From an uncultured Collinsella sp. (lineage in GTDB: Bacteria; Actinomycetota; Coriobacteriia; Coriobacteriales; Coriobacteriaceae), in assembly GCA_900751695.1 (NCBI GenBank), contig CAADSS010000032.1, positions 1 through 30,188 on the forward strand: a DNA stretch of 30,188 nucleotides, in the 5' to 3' direction. Position numbers and translations under genes: made by a program. The notes under the pieces are model-generated. The model saw only the letters and a list, made by a program, of their open reading frames with translations. It did not search any database and had not been told where the DNA came from. This document shows positions 1-8,490 of this stretch, one piece after another. Numbering within the stretch: the first letter of the stretch is position 1; every line of letters begins with the position of its first letter.

Positions 1-100
1 GCTCGGGCAGTCCTGCGCAAGACGAAGGCCACATTAAGTGGCCTTCTTTGCGTGCGGAACTCGCGATCAATCAAATATATTGCGGGCGGGCACGCGGCCT
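1..100. repeat. Large hairpin element, copy 1 (truncated by window edge)
   Basis: The core at about 11-67 is the exact reverse complement of the core of the copy at 23009-23143, including the inner stem AAGGCCAC/GTGGCCTT. The outer arm at about 68-100 does not match the arms of the other copies, and its partner arm lies left of the window. The element begins 9 bases beyond the stop codon of the minus-strand hydrolase gene at 109. The full extent cannot be seen. Confidence 0.7.
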
Positions 101-108
101 AGTCGGCT

Positions 109-1314
109 TTACGACAGCGCAATACCGCCAAGCCAGCCCCAACGCACGCCAGAGCCAGTGCCATAGAAGCTAATAAACGAATCGAGCGACTTAGACGTAA
201 TGGCACCCTCGTTGCTCATAACGATGCCGCCGCCAACGTAGATACCCACATGACCGTAGATAAGGCCCGGAGCACCCGTGCCGCTGTGCGAGGAATCGGC
301 CACGATCATGCCCACCTGCAGCGCCGAGCGGTCGGAGCTATAGCACCAGGCGTTAAACATGTCGCACGCATTGCCTCCAAAGTAGCCAACGCCGGCGTTA
401 CGGAAGACATTGGTGACCCACGCCGCGCACCAGTTCTGACCCGGCGAAGGCGTGGAGTAGCACGCGTTGACGACAGCCTGCTGCTTGCCCGAGCCGGCAT
501 TCTGCTGCGGAGTTCCGGGCGCGTACGATCCACCACCCGAGCTCGAACCACCCGAGTAGGAATTGTTCTTGTTCGCGGCAGCCGCGGCAGCGGCAGCCTT
601 CCTAGCGGCCTCCTCAGCCTGGGCGGCAGCGAGGATCTCGGAATCGCGCTGAGCCATGAGCTCCTTGACGTCGTCGGAAAGACCGTTCAGCACGGTCTGG
701 ACTTCTTGCTGCTTGGCCTGCATGTCCTGCATCTGGGCAGTCTGCTGGTCCTTGAGCTTCTCTAAGTCGGCCTTCTGCGACTCGAGCTCGGTCTTTTGCG
801 CATCGAGCTCTTCCTGGATGGTCTGAATATCCTCGATGGCATCGCGGTCGCTCTTGTTGATCTTCTCAACGTAATGCGCGTTGGCGACGAGTTCCTCAAA
901 CGAGCCAGAGGCCAGCAGCAGCGACAGGATGTTCGTGCCGCCGGACTTGTAGCTGGCGGCCACGCGATCGGAAAGGTCGTTGCGCTTCTTCTTGAGCTCG
1001 GCCTTCTTTTCATCGATCTGGGCCTGCGTGTCGTCAATCTTGCCCTGGACATTCTCGATGTCGTTGAGGGTCTGGGCATTCTTGTTGGCCAGCGCCGCAT
1101 ACTCATTTGCGATGCTGTCGAGCTGGGCCTGAACCTCGTCGAGCTGGGCCTGGGCGGCATTCAGTTTATCGGTGGTTTCTTTGGAAGCCTCCGCCGCATG
1201 GGCGCGAGCGGGCAGGCCAAAAAGAACTGCCGCAGAAGCGGCGCCGAACAGGGCCTTGAGGGCAGTGCGGCGCGAGAGCTCCTGGGAAAGGATGGAATCG
1301 CTGTTTGGTGACAT
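109..1314 (-). CDS. Secreted PcsB-like coiled-coil peptidoglycan hydrolase, NlpC/P60 or CHAP-type catalytic domain
   Basis: This 401-residue protein is probably exported and cuts peptidoglycan during cell separation. It has a Tat-like N-terminus (SRR at 14-16, hydrophobic stretch, AHA-AEA cleavage near 40). A long coiled coil follows at about 45-240; its segment RVAASYKSGGTNILSLLL resembles the conserved turn of PcsB/EnvC-type coiled coils. Next come an Ala-rich run and a Gly/Ser linker at about 240-278. The C-terminal domain, about 280-401, has candidate catalytic Cys296 (NWCAAWV) and His355 (YGHVGIYVGGG). In PcsB-type proteins the coiled coil is controlled by FtsEX; whether that holds here is inference. 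The ATG has GGAG six bases upstream. The gene stands alone and ends next to a large hairpin element. NlpC/P60 versus CHAP cannot be settled by eye. Confidence 0.85.
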   Translation of the reverse strand: MSPNSDSILSQELSRRTALKALFGAASAAVLFGLPARAHAAEASKETTDKLNAAQAQLDEVQAQLDSIANEYAALANKNAQTLNDIENVQGKIDDTQAQIDEKKAELKKKRNDLSDRVAASYKSGGTNILSLLLASGSFEELVANAHYVEKINKSDRDAIEDIQTIQEELDAQKTELESQKADLEKLKDQQTAQMQDMQAKQQEVQTVLNGLSDDVKELMAQRDSEILAAAQAEEAARKAAAAAAAANKNNSYSGGSSSGGGSYAPGTPQQNAGSGKQQAVVNACYSTPSPGQNWCAAWVTNVFRNAGVGYFGGNACDMFNAWCYSSDRSALQVGMIVADSSHSGTGAPGLIYGHVGIYVGGGIVMSNEGAITSKSLDSFISFYGTGSGVRWGWLGGIALS

Positions 1315-1580
1315 ATGTACTCCGTTACATGCTTATTTATATGTCGCTCAACTCATACATATTAGCGTACATATGGCGCGTCCCAACGATTTCCACGAAC
1401 GGCAGGAAACTGCAAGGTCGGCGGCTCGTAAGCAAATGCCAAAGATCAGGTTATGCGTACGCAAGCTCTGTTATGAGTACGTTAACATAATCCTCTGCTT
1501 TTCCTGCCGCGTACGATTTGGGCGTCCCTGCCTGCGCTATACTCCCCTCTAGAAGTGTTCCTGATTCGATAGGAGACTAC

Positions 1581-2642
1581 ATGTCCAAAGCACTCGACCC
1601 CAAAGACACCTGCGTCCTCGTTACCGGTGGCGCCGGCTTTATCGGCTCGCACACCGTCGTTCAGCTGCTCGAGGGTGGTTACCAGGTCGTCATCGTCGAT
1701 GATCTCTCCAACTCCAGCGCCGTCGCCGTCGACCGCGTCAAGACCATCGTGGGCGACGAGGCCGCCAAGAACCTCACCTTCTACGAGGCCAACGTACTCG
1801 ACCGCGATGCGATGAACAAGATCTTCGATACCCATCAGATCGACCGCGTCATCCACTTTGCCGGCTTTAAGGCCGTCGGCGAGTCGGTGAGCAAGCCCGT
1901 CGAGTACTACCACAACAACATCGAGAACACCCTGGTGCTGATTGACGTCATGCGCAACCATGGCTGCAAGTCCATCATCTTCTCGAGCTCCTCGACCGTC
2001 TACGGCGACCCGGACAACCCGCCCGTCACCGAGGAGGATCCTAAGAAGCCCGCGACCAACCCCTATGGTTGGACCAAGTGGATGATCGAGCAGATCCTTA
2101 TGGACGTCCACACCGCCGACCCCGAGTGGGACGTCGTGCTACTCCGTTATTTCAATCCCATCGGTGCCCATCCGTCGGGCCTGATCGGCGAGGATCCCAA
2201 GGGCATCCCCAACAACCTGGTGCCCTATGTCGCCCAGGTCGCCGTGGGCAAGCTCGAGGCCGTTCAGGTCTTTGGCAACGACTACCCCACCCCCGACGGC
2301 ACCGGCGTGCGCGACTACATCCACGTGTGCGATCTGGCCTCTGGTCACGTTGCCGCCCTTAACTGGATGAACGGCAAAACCGGCGTCGAGATCTTTAACC
2401 TGGGCACCGGCACCGGCACCTCGGTACTCGAGGTCGTCGCCGCCTTCTCCAAGGCTTGTGGCAAGGAGCTGCCCTACGTGATCCGCGAGCGCCGCGCCGG
2501 CGACATCGCTGCCAACTGGTGCGATGCCTCCAAGGCCGAGCGCATGATGGGCTGGAAGGCCCAGTACGACATCGCGGACATGTGCCGCGATAGCTGGAAC
2601 TGGCAGAGCCACAACCCCAACGGCTTCGCCGACGCCGAGTAG
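1581..2642 (+). CDS. galE: UDP-glucose 4-epimerase
   Basis: This enzyme interconverts UDP-galactose and UDP-glucose in the cytoplasmic Leloir pathway and supplies UDP-galactose for glycans. The 353-residue protein has the normal family length. It shows the NAD-binding GGAGFIGSH near the N-terminus, a serine cluster FSSSSTVYG, and the SDR catalytic pair Tyr162 and Lys166 in NPYGWTK. The ATG at 1581 is chosen over an upstream in-frame start because AGGAG lies at 1571-1575 and the family N-terminus starts just after it. A TATACT at 1538 could be the -10 element, but no good -35 is visible. A strong terminator follows, so the gene is probably monocistronic. Confidence 0.96.
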   Translation: MSKALDPKDTCVLVTGGAGFIGSHTVVQLLEGGYQVVIVDDLSNSSAVAVDRVKTIVGDEAAKNLTFYEANVLDRDAMNKIFDTHQIDRVIHFAGFKAVGESVSKPVEYYHNNIENTLVLIDVMRNHGCKSIIFSSSSTVYGDPDNPPVTEEDPKKPATNPYGWTKWMIEQILMDVHTADPEWDVVLLRYFNPIGAHPSGLIGEDPKGIPNNLVPYVAQVAVGKLEAVQVFGNDYPTPDGTGVRDYIHVCDLASGHVAALNWMNGKTGVEIFNLGTGTGTSVLEVVAAFSKACGKELPYVIRERRAGDIAANWCDASKAERMMGWKAQYDIADMCRDSWNWQSHNPNGFADAE

Positions 2643-2664
2643 CAAAAACCTACATACCGCTCTT

Positions 2665-2699
2665 GCCCCGATCTCACGATGTGAGACCGGGGCTTTTTT
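2665..2699 (+). terminator. Intrinsic terminator of galE
   Basis: A 13-bp stem (2665-2677 with 2681-2693, one mismatch) is followed by six T residues. It lies 22 bases after the galE stop. Confidence 0.92.
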
Positions 2700-2751
2700 C
2701 ATGGCGCGTAACCATTTACCGAAAATGGGCCAACTTTTTTATCTTGCCCGT

Positions 2752-2778
2752 ACATGTTTAAACAACATGTTCTACAAT
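2752..2778 (+). promoter_or_regulatory. Candidate operator and -10 of malQ
   Basis: The arms ACATGTT and AACATGT (2752-2758 and 2764-2770) form a perfect inverted repeat around GTTTAAAC. TACAAT at 2773-2778 is a plausible -10, with no convincing -35. The stretch 2754-2765 differs by one base from TTGTTTAAACAA, the motif also found around the GntR/PTS/ABC locus. Repressor binding here is inferred. Confidence 0.55.
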
Positions 2779-2863
2779 AGATGTATCGAATCAGAACACC
2801 GGGGGCGGACTGCTCTTCCATCGGCAGGCTGACCCCACAACAAGAAGGTTGGTGAGCGCATTC

Positions 2864-4369
2864 ATGGAGCGTGCAAGCGGCGTCCTCATGCCCGTCTCAT
2901 CTCTGCCCGGACCATACGGAATCGGCGGCTTTGGCTGGAATGCCTACGACTTCGTCGATTTTCTCGCCTCGTGCAAACAACATTACTGGCAGATTCTGCC
3001 CCTTACGACGACCAGCTATGGCGATTCGCCCTATCAGTCGTTCTCGGCCCGCGCAGGCAACCCCAACTTTATCGACTTTGCCGAGCTTATCGAGGCAGGG
3101 TATCTGGAGCAGCGCGATATCGATGGCGTGTACCTGGGCTCCGATCCCAGCAATGTCGACTACGGTGCTATCTTTGGCGGCCGCCGTCAGATTCTCGACC
3201 GAGCCGCTGAGCGCTTTGCTGCCGACAAGCCGGCCGATTTTGATGACTTTATCCAAGCCAACGAGGACTGGCTCATCCCCTACTGCGAGTTCATGACCGT
3301 CAAAGAGGAGTGCGGGCTCAAGGCCTTCTGGGAGTGGCCCGAGGAGCTCCGCCGCCGCGGCGAGGCATCCAGCAAGATCTGCGCCGCCCATCCCGAGCGC
3401 ATGCTCTACCACCAGATGACGCAGTACTTCTTCGATCGCCAGTGGAGCCGCCTCAAGGCCTATGCCAACGAGCGCGACATTCTCATCATCGGAGATTTGC
3501 CCATCTATGTCTCGCGTGACTCCGTCGAGATGTGGGCGACACCTGAGCTCTTTAAGATCGACGCCGCCGGCAATCCCGTGAGCGTCGCCGGCACGCCGCC
3601 CGACCAGTTCTCGGCCACCGGCCAGTACTGGGGCAACCCCATCTACGACTGGGACGCCATGGAGTCCGACGGCTTCTCCTGGTGGGAGGGCCGCATTCGC
3701 GCCGCACTCGACATGTACGACGTCATCCGCCTGGATCACTTCCGCGGCTTCGAAGCCTATTGGGAGGTGCCGTTCTCCTCGCCCGATTCGTCCTACGGTT
3801 CGTGGACGCAGGGTCCCGGCCTCAAGTTCTTCAAGACACTCGAGGAAAAGCTCGGCACGCTGCCCATTATCGCCGAGGACCTGGGCTTCCTCACCCCCGG
3901 CGTCATCGACATGCGCGACACCACGGGCTTCCCCGGCATGAAGATCCTGCAGTTTGCCTTTGAGGGCACCAACTCGTACTACCTGCCGCATAACTACATC
4001 GCCAACACCGTCGCCTATGTGGGCACCCACGACAACGAAACGGCGCGCGGCTGGTATGAGGGAACGGCCACCCCGCGTCAGCGCGAGCAGGCAGCCCTGT
4101 ACACCCATCAGCAGGCCGGCGAACCCATGGCAGATGCACTCAATCGCACCATCGCCGCCAGCGTGAGCGACACGTGCATCTACACCATGCAGGACCTGCT
4201 CAACTTGGGCAACGAGGCGCGCATCAACACCCCTGCCACGCTGGGCGGCAACTGGACCTGGCGCATGCTCGACGGCGCCATCACCCGCGAGCTCGAGCAC
4301 AAACTCACCGACTGGACCGAGACCTACTTCCGCATCCCGTCGGAAGCCGAAATCGAGCTTCCTCAATAG
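2864..4369 (+). CDS. malQ: 4-alpha-glucanotransferase (amylomaltase, GH77)
   Basis: This cytoplasmic enzyme transfers glucan segments between maltodextrins, releasing glucose and longer chains for the phosphorylase. The 501 residues match the bacterial GH77 length. Visible family motifs are SGVLMPVSSLPGPYGIGGFG at the N-terminus, GDLPIYVS, GTPPDQFSATGQYWGNP, RLDHFRGF with nucleophile Asp291, AEDLG with acid/base Glu338, and GTHDNET with Asp390. ATG 2864 is preferred because the family normally starts right before the SGxLxPxSSLPG motif and GGTGAG precedes it; TTG 2849 and GTG 2852 are upstream in-frame alternatives closer to AAGAAGG. It lies directly before the phosphorylase gene, as in many maltodextrin loci. 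The upstream palindrome matches the motif of the local GntR region. Confidence 0.95.
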   Translation: MERASGVLMPVSSLPGPYGIGGFGWNAYDFVDFLASCKQHYWQILPLTTTSYGDSPYQSFSARAGNPNFIDFAELIEAGYLEQRDIDGVYLGSDPSNVDYGAIFGGRRQILDRAAERFAADKPADFDDFIQANEDWLIPYCEFMTVKEECGLKAFWEWPEELRRRGEASSKICAAHPERMLYHQMTQYFFDRQWSRLKAYANERDILIIGDLPIYVSRDSVEMWATPELFKIDAAGNPVSVAGTPPDQFSATGQYWGNPIYDWDAMESDGFSWWEGRIRAALDMYDVIRLDHFRGFEAYWEVPFSSPDSSYGSWTQGPGLKFFKTLEEKLGTLPIIAEDLGFLTPGVIDMRDTTGFPGMKILQFAFEGTNSYYLPHNYIANTVAYVGTHDNETARGWYEGTATPRQREQAALYTHQQAGEPMADALNRTIAASVSDTCIYTMQDLLNLGNEARINTPATLGGNWTWRMLDGAITRELEHKLTDWTETYFRIPSEAEIELPQ

Positions 4370-4417
4370 GAGCTACCGCGCCCGACCCCTCCCCACCGTG
4401 CGGACGCGCTTGCTTTT

Positions 4418-4457
4418 CCCGCGCGAGGCCACCCCAATCCCCTCGCGCGGGCTTCTT
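4418..4457 (+). terminator. Intrinsic terminator between malQ and glgP
   Basis: The perfect 11-bp stem CCCGCGCGAGG/CCTCGCGCGGG (4418-4428 with 4441-4451) is followed by CTTCTT. It lies 40 bases before the glgP start, so glgP is fed either by read-through or by a promoter within the short gap. Confidence 0.75.
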
Positions 4458-4497
4458 ATGAATTGCAGACATGAAACAACCCATCACAGGAGAAAAC

Positions 4498-6765
4498 ATG
4501 CCCCGAATTAACCTCATGGAACTCGCCGAGCAGTCTTTTGGCACCTCGCTCGAGCAGCTCGACGACCGTCGCATTTACAAGCTGCTGGTCAAACTCGTGC
4601 AGGAGCGCTCCGCCGCCCGCCCGCTCAACAACGGCAAGAAAAAGCTCTATTACATTTCCGCCGAATTTTTGATCGGCAAGCTGCTCATCAACAACATGAT
4701 CGACCTCGGCATCTACGACGAGGTTAAGGACCAGCTCACCGCCGCAGGCCACGACCTCAACAAGATCGAGGAGTTCGAGGTCGAGCCGTCGCTCGGCAAC
4801 GGCGGCCTGGGCCGCTTGGCCGCATGCTTCCTGGATTCCATCGCCACGCTGGGCTTGACCGGCGATGGCGTGGGCCTCAACTATCACTACGGTCTGTTCC
4901 GTCAGCGCTTTGTCGGCAACCAGCAGAAGGCCGTCCCCGACGAGTGGCTCGGTGAGCAGGACATCCTAGTCGACGATGACCACTCCTACACCGTCGAGTT
5001 CGGCGATTTTGCCGTTACCTCCAAGCTCGTCAACATCGATGTGCCCGGTTACGGCCAGCCCACCAAGAACCGCCTGCGCCTGTTCGACCTTGCGAGCGTC
5101 GACGACGGCCTGGTCCCCGGCAGCTCCATCGACTTCGACAAGACCGAGATCGCCAAGAACCTCACCTTGTTCCTCTACCCCGACGATTCCGACGAGCAGG
5201 GCCGCCTACTTCGCATCTATCAGGAGTACTTCATGGTGAGCAACGCCGCCCAGCTCCTGATCGACGAGGCCGTCGAGCGCGGCAGCAACCTGCACGATCT
5301 GGCCGACTACGCCGTGGTCCAAATTAACGACACGCACCCCACCATGGTCATCCCCGAGCTCATTCGCCTGCTCACCACCGAGCATGGCATCGAGTTTGAC
5401 GAGGCCGTGACCATCGTACGCTCCATGGTCGCCTACACCAACCACACGATTCTTGCCGAAGCGCTCGAGAAGTGGCCACTCGCCAGCCTGCAGAAGGTCT
5501 CCCCTGCCATCGCCGACATTATCGTCAAGCTCGATGAGATCGCGAAGGCCGAGCACGATGACCCGCGCGTCGCCATCATCGACGAGCACGACACCGTCCA
5601 CATGGCCCACATGGACATCCACTTTGGCTTCTCCATCAACGGCGTCGCCGCACTCCACACCAAAATCCTGGAGGACACCGAGCTTCATCCGTTCTACGAG
5701 ATCTATCCCAAGAAGTTCTCCAACAAGACCAACGGCATCACCTTCCGCCGCTGGATCCATGGGGCCAACCCCGCGCTCGCCAGCCTGCTCGACGATGTGA
5801 TCGGCACCGACTGGCGCAGCACCGGCGATCTGAGCAAACTCGCCAAGTTCGCCGACGACAAGGACGTTCTTGAGCGCCTGGCCGCCACCAAGGTCGAAGC
5901 CAAGGCCATCATGCGCCAGTTCATGGCGCTCGAGCAGGGCGTGACCATTCCCTCCAACGCCATCATCGACGTCCAGGTCAAGCGCATCCACGAGTACAAG
6001 CGTCAGCAGATGCTCGCGCTCTACATCATCTGGAAGTACCTCGATATCAAGAACGGCAACAGACCTAAGCACCCTGTCACCATCATCTTTGGCGGCAAGG
6101 CGGCGCCTGCCTACACTATCGCGCAGGACATCATCCATCTGATCTTGACGCTGTCGCAGTGGATTGCAAACGACCCCGACGTGGCTCCCTACCTGCAGGT
6201 CGTCATGATCGAAAACTACAACGTCACCGCCGCCGAGCGCGTGATCCCCGCCGCTGATATCTCCGAGCAGATCAGCCTGGCCTCCAAGGAGGCGAGCGGC
6301 ACCTCCAACATGAAGTTCATGCTCAACGGCGCCCTAACCCTGTGCACGCTCGACGGCGCCAACGTGGAGATTGCCGAGCTCGTGGGCGACGAGAATATCT
6401 ATACCTTTGGTGCCTCGTCCAAACAGGTCGAGCGGCTCTATGCCGACGGCACCTATGACGCCGGTGTGCTCTACCGCAAGCCCGGCATTAAACTGCTGGT
6501 GGACTTCATCACCAACCCGGCCTTTATGGCGACCGGCAACGTCGAGCGCCTGCAACGCCTGCACGATGACATTAAGGGCAAGGACTGGTTTATGGCCCTG
6601 CTCGACATCGAGGAGTACATCCAGACCAAGGAGCGCGTGTTGGCCGACTACGAGGACCAGGACGCCTGGATGCGCAAGACGCTCATCAATATCGCCAACG
6701 CCGGCACCTTCTCGTCTGACCGCACGATCTCCCAGTACAACGACGAGATTTGGCACCTGAGCTAA
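4498..6765 (+). CDS. glgP: Glycogen/maltodextrin phosphorylase (GT35)
   Basis: This PLP-dependent enzyme releases glucose-1-phosphate from alpha-1,4-glucans with phosphate. Its 755 residues are shorter than enterobacterial GlgP (about 815) and close to the short bacterial maltodextrin phosphorylases, so malP is an equally fair name. Conserved blocks are YISAEFLIGK, EPSLGNGGLGRLAACFLDS, QINDTHPTMVIPEL, VKRIHEYKRQQM, and the PLP-binding EASGTSNMKF with Lys606 as the likely Schiff-base lysine, then GALTLCTLDGANVE. ATG 4498 is chosen because AGGAG lies at 4488-4492, five bases upstream; ATG 4471 has no such site. With MalQ it completes cytosolic maltodextrin breakdown. A terminator follows at once. 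Confidence 0.95.
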   Translation: MPRINLMELAEQSFGTSLEQLDDRRIYKLLVKLVQERSAARPLNNGKKKLYYISAEFLIGKLLINNMIDLGIYDEVKDQLTAAGHDLNKIEEFEVEPSLGNGGLGRLAACFLDSIATLGLTGDGVGLNYHYGLFRQRFVGNQQKAVPDEWLGEQDILVDDDHSYTVEFGDFAVTSKLVNIDVPGYGQPTKNRLRLFDLASVDDGLVPGSSIDFDKTEIAKNLTLFLYPDDSDEQGRLLRIYQEYFMVSNAAQLLIDEAVERGSNLHDLADYAVVQINDTHPTMVIPELIRLLTTEHGIEFDEAVTIVRSMVAYTNHTILAEALEKWPLASLQKVSPAIADIIVKLDEIAKAEHDDPRVAIIDEHDTVHMAHMDIHFGFSINGVAALHTKILEDTELHPFYEIYPKKFSNKTNGITFRRWIHGANPALASLLDDVIGTDWRSTGDLSKLAKFADDKDVLERLAATKVEAKAIMRQFMALEQGVTIPSNAIIDVQVKRIHEYKRQQMLALYIIWKYLDIKNGNRPKHPVTIIFGGKAAPAYTIAQDIIHLILTLSQWIANDPDVAPYLQVVMIENYNVTAAERVIPAADISEQISLASKEASGTSNMKFMLNGALTLCTLDGANVEIAELVGDENIYTFGASSKQVERLYADGTYDAGVLYRKPGIKLLVDFITNPAFMATGNVERLQRLHDDIKGKDWFMALLDIEEYIQTKERVLADYEDQDAWMRKTLINIANAGTFSSDRTISQYNDEIWHLS

Positions 6766-6795
6766 TTTCGCTTCCCTTACCCATCCTCTTGAGAA

Positions 6796-6826
6796 ACGGA
6801 GTCGTGGCAACACGGCTCCGTTTTTT
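6796..6826 (+). terminator. Intrinsic terminator of glgP
   Basis: An 11-bp stem (6796-6806 with 6811-6821, GCAA tetraloop, one G-T pair) ends in a run of T residues. It lies 30 bases after the glgP stop. Confidence 0.93.
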
Positions 6827-6866
6827 GTGCCCGCACGTTACCCTGCGACCCAACTCGGCCAAACAA

Positions 6867-7083
6867 TCTCGATCTGTAACAACTACTCGGTAAAAACGGT
6901 CCCAGCTGTTACAGATTGAGACATACCGGCCCCTCCCCTTGGGTTTATCTCGAACTGTAACATCTAGCAGCTGAAATTCACCTTTGGTGTTACAGATTTA
7001 GATGAAATGGTTAGCTCAGCGGAACCGTCTCGATCTGTAACATCTAACGTCCGAAATCAGCCTCACCCGTTACAGATCGAGAC
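6867..7083. repeat. Three tandem palindromes with 80-81 bp period
   Basis: Three inverted repeats share the half-site TCTCGATCTGTAACA. Unit 1 pairs 6867-6881 with 6907-6921 (one mismatch). Unit 2 pairs 6947-6962 with 6988-7003 (three mismatches). Unit 3 pairs 7027-7041 with 7069-7083 (perfect). Left half-sites start 81 and then 80 bases apart. Loops are about 25 nt and share only a faint CTGAAAT-like word. No coding region fits. They lie in the convergent gap between glgP and the ABC ATPase gene, after the glgP terminator. Confidence 0.9.
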
Positions 7084-7115
7084 AAACGACCGGTCAGACA
7101 GCCCCAACACAAAGA

Positions 7116-7154
7116 AAGGCTCCCCTCTCGCCCAGTGGACGGGAGGGGAGCCTT
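7116..7154. terminator. Bidirectional-type terminator downstream of the ABC operon
   Basis: The 12-bp stem AAGGCTCCCCTC/GAGGGGAGCCTT (7116-7127 with 7143-7154) lies 69 bases beyond the stop of the minus-strand ATPase gene. On the minus strand it is followed by a T-rich stretch (CTTTCTTTG reading). Confidence 0.75.
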
Positions 7155-7222
7155 ATATGTGACCGCGGCAAAAGGATGGCAATACCGCAGTCGCCCAAAG
7201 GAAGGGCCTGGATGCACCGGGC

Positions 7223-8422
7223 CTAGATAAGGTTCTTGCCAGAGACCTTATCGAAGAGGTGGGTCGCGTTCTTCTCGAACTTGAACCAGATGGTGTCGCC
7301 AGCCTTGAGCGCGCCCTTGGCCTCGAGGTCGACGACGGGGATAATCAGGACAAACTGGCCGTCGGGAGCGGTCACGTGGACATGCTCGGTCGAGCCCATG
7401 AGCTCGGTCACCTCGACGGTACCCTGGAGCGCGCCCTCCTCGCCCTTGTCGGCAAGCAGGATCTGCTCGGGACGCACGCCGGCCGTAATCTCCTTCACGT
7501 CGCCGCCGTCCCAGTTGAGGGCAAGCTGAGCGCAAGTCTCGGGGGCGAGCGCCACGTTCATATCCTCGGTCTTGACGGTAAAGCCGTTGCCCGAGCGCAC
7601 CAACTGGGCATCGAAGAAGTTAATCTGCGGCACGCCGATGAAGCCGGCGCCGAAGATGTTCGCGGGATGGTTGAAGACCTCCTGCGGCGTGGCGATCTGC
7701 TGGACAACGCCGTCCTTCATGACCACGATACGGTCACCGAGGGTCATAGCCTCGGTCTGGTCGTGAGTAACATAAATGAACGTGCCCTTGATCTCGTGGC
7801 GCAGCTTAATGAGCTCGGCACGCATCTGGTTACGAAGCTTGGCGTCCAGGTTGGACAGCGGCTCGTCCATCAGGAAGACCTTGGGGTCACGCACGATGGC
7901 GCGGCCGATAGCGACACGCTGGCGCTGGCCGCCGGAGAGCGCCTTGGGCTTACGGTCGAGGTACTCGGTAATGCCCAGAATCTCGGCAGCAGAGCGAACC
8001 TTGCGGTCGATCTCGTCCTTGGGAACCTTCTTGAGCTCGAGCGTAAATGCCATGTTCTCGTACACCGTCATATTGGGGTACAGAGCGTAGCTCTGGAACA
8101 CCATGGCGATGTCGCGGTCCTTGGGCGCCACGTCGTTGACACGCTTGCCGTCGATGAGCACATCGCCCGAGGTAATGTCCTCCAGGCCGGCGACCATGCG
8201 CATCGTCGTGGACTTACCGCAGCCAGAGGGGCCAACGAGGACGACGAACTCCTGGTCGTGAACGGTGAGGTTGAAGTCCTCTACAGCGAGCACACCGTCC
8301 TCGGTAACCTTGAGGTTGTGCTTCTTCTCCTCGGTCTTCTTCTTTTTGCCAAAGAAGCCCTTCTTTTTGGACTCGTTGTTGGGATACACCTTCTGAACAT
8401 GTTTGAGAACGATCTCGGCCAT
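7223..8422 (-). CDS. Carbohydrate ABC transporter ATP-binding protein (MsmK/UgpC/MalK family)
   Basis: This protein powers uptake through the two permeases encoded upstream. Its 399 residues carry Walker A GPSGCGKST (Lys70), Q-loop FQSYALYP, signature LSGGQRQRVAIGRAI, Walker B VFLMDEPLSNLD and the H-loop YVTHDQTEAM. A C-terminal TOBE-like regulatory domain runs from about 245. Residues 16-37 form a lysine-rich insertion (KKKGFFGKKKKTEEKK) between the first strand and the segment leading to Walker A, which is unusual for the family. It is the last gene of the SBP-permease-permease-ATPase operon, 68 bases after the second permease, with a hairpin in the gap. AAAGGTAGAG precedes the start. Proteins of this type can serve several importers, so the substrate is not defined by it. 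Confidence 0.94.
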   Translation of the reverse strand: MAEIVLKHVQKVYPNNESKKKGFFGKKKKTEEKKHNLKVTEDGVLAVEDFNLTVHDQEFVVLVGPSGCGKSTTMRMVAGLEDITSGDVLIDGKRVNDVAPKDRDIAMVFQSYALYPNMTVYENMAFTLELKKVPKDEIDRKVRSAAEILGITEYLDRKPKALSGGQRQRVAIGRAIVRDPKVFLMDEPLSNLDAKLRNQMRAELIKLRHEIKGTFIYVTHDQTEAMTLGDRIVVMKDGVVQQIATPQEVFNHPANIFGAGFIGVPQINFFDAQLVRSGNGFTVKTEDMNVALAPETCAQLALNWDGGDVKEITAGVRPEQILLADKGEEGALQGTVEVTELMGSTEHVHVTAPDGQFVLIIPVVDLEAKGALKAGDTIWFKFEKNATHLFDKVSGKNLI

Positions 8423-8439
8423 GTCTCTACCTTTCGATA

Positions 8440-8466
8440 TGCGGCGCCACGCTGAGGGGCGCCGCA
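8440..8466 (-). promoter_or_regulatory. Intercistronic stem-loop before the ATPase gene
   Basis: The perfect 9-bp stem TGCGGCGCC/GGCGCCGCA (8440-8448 with 8458-8466) has a 9-nt loop and no T-run on the minus strand. It is more likely an mRNA-processing or stability element than a terminator. Confidence 0.6.
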
Positions 8467-8490
8467 GAAACTTGCAAAACAGTTACGGCA

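Noticed and set aside
1518..1580. Longer GalE N-terminus from an upstream start
   Set aside because: The extra residues do not belong to the family and the good ribosome site lies before ATG 1581.
6867..7083. CRISPR array
   Set aside because: Units are inverted pairs with an 80-bp period, only three units, diverged repeats and no cas genes.
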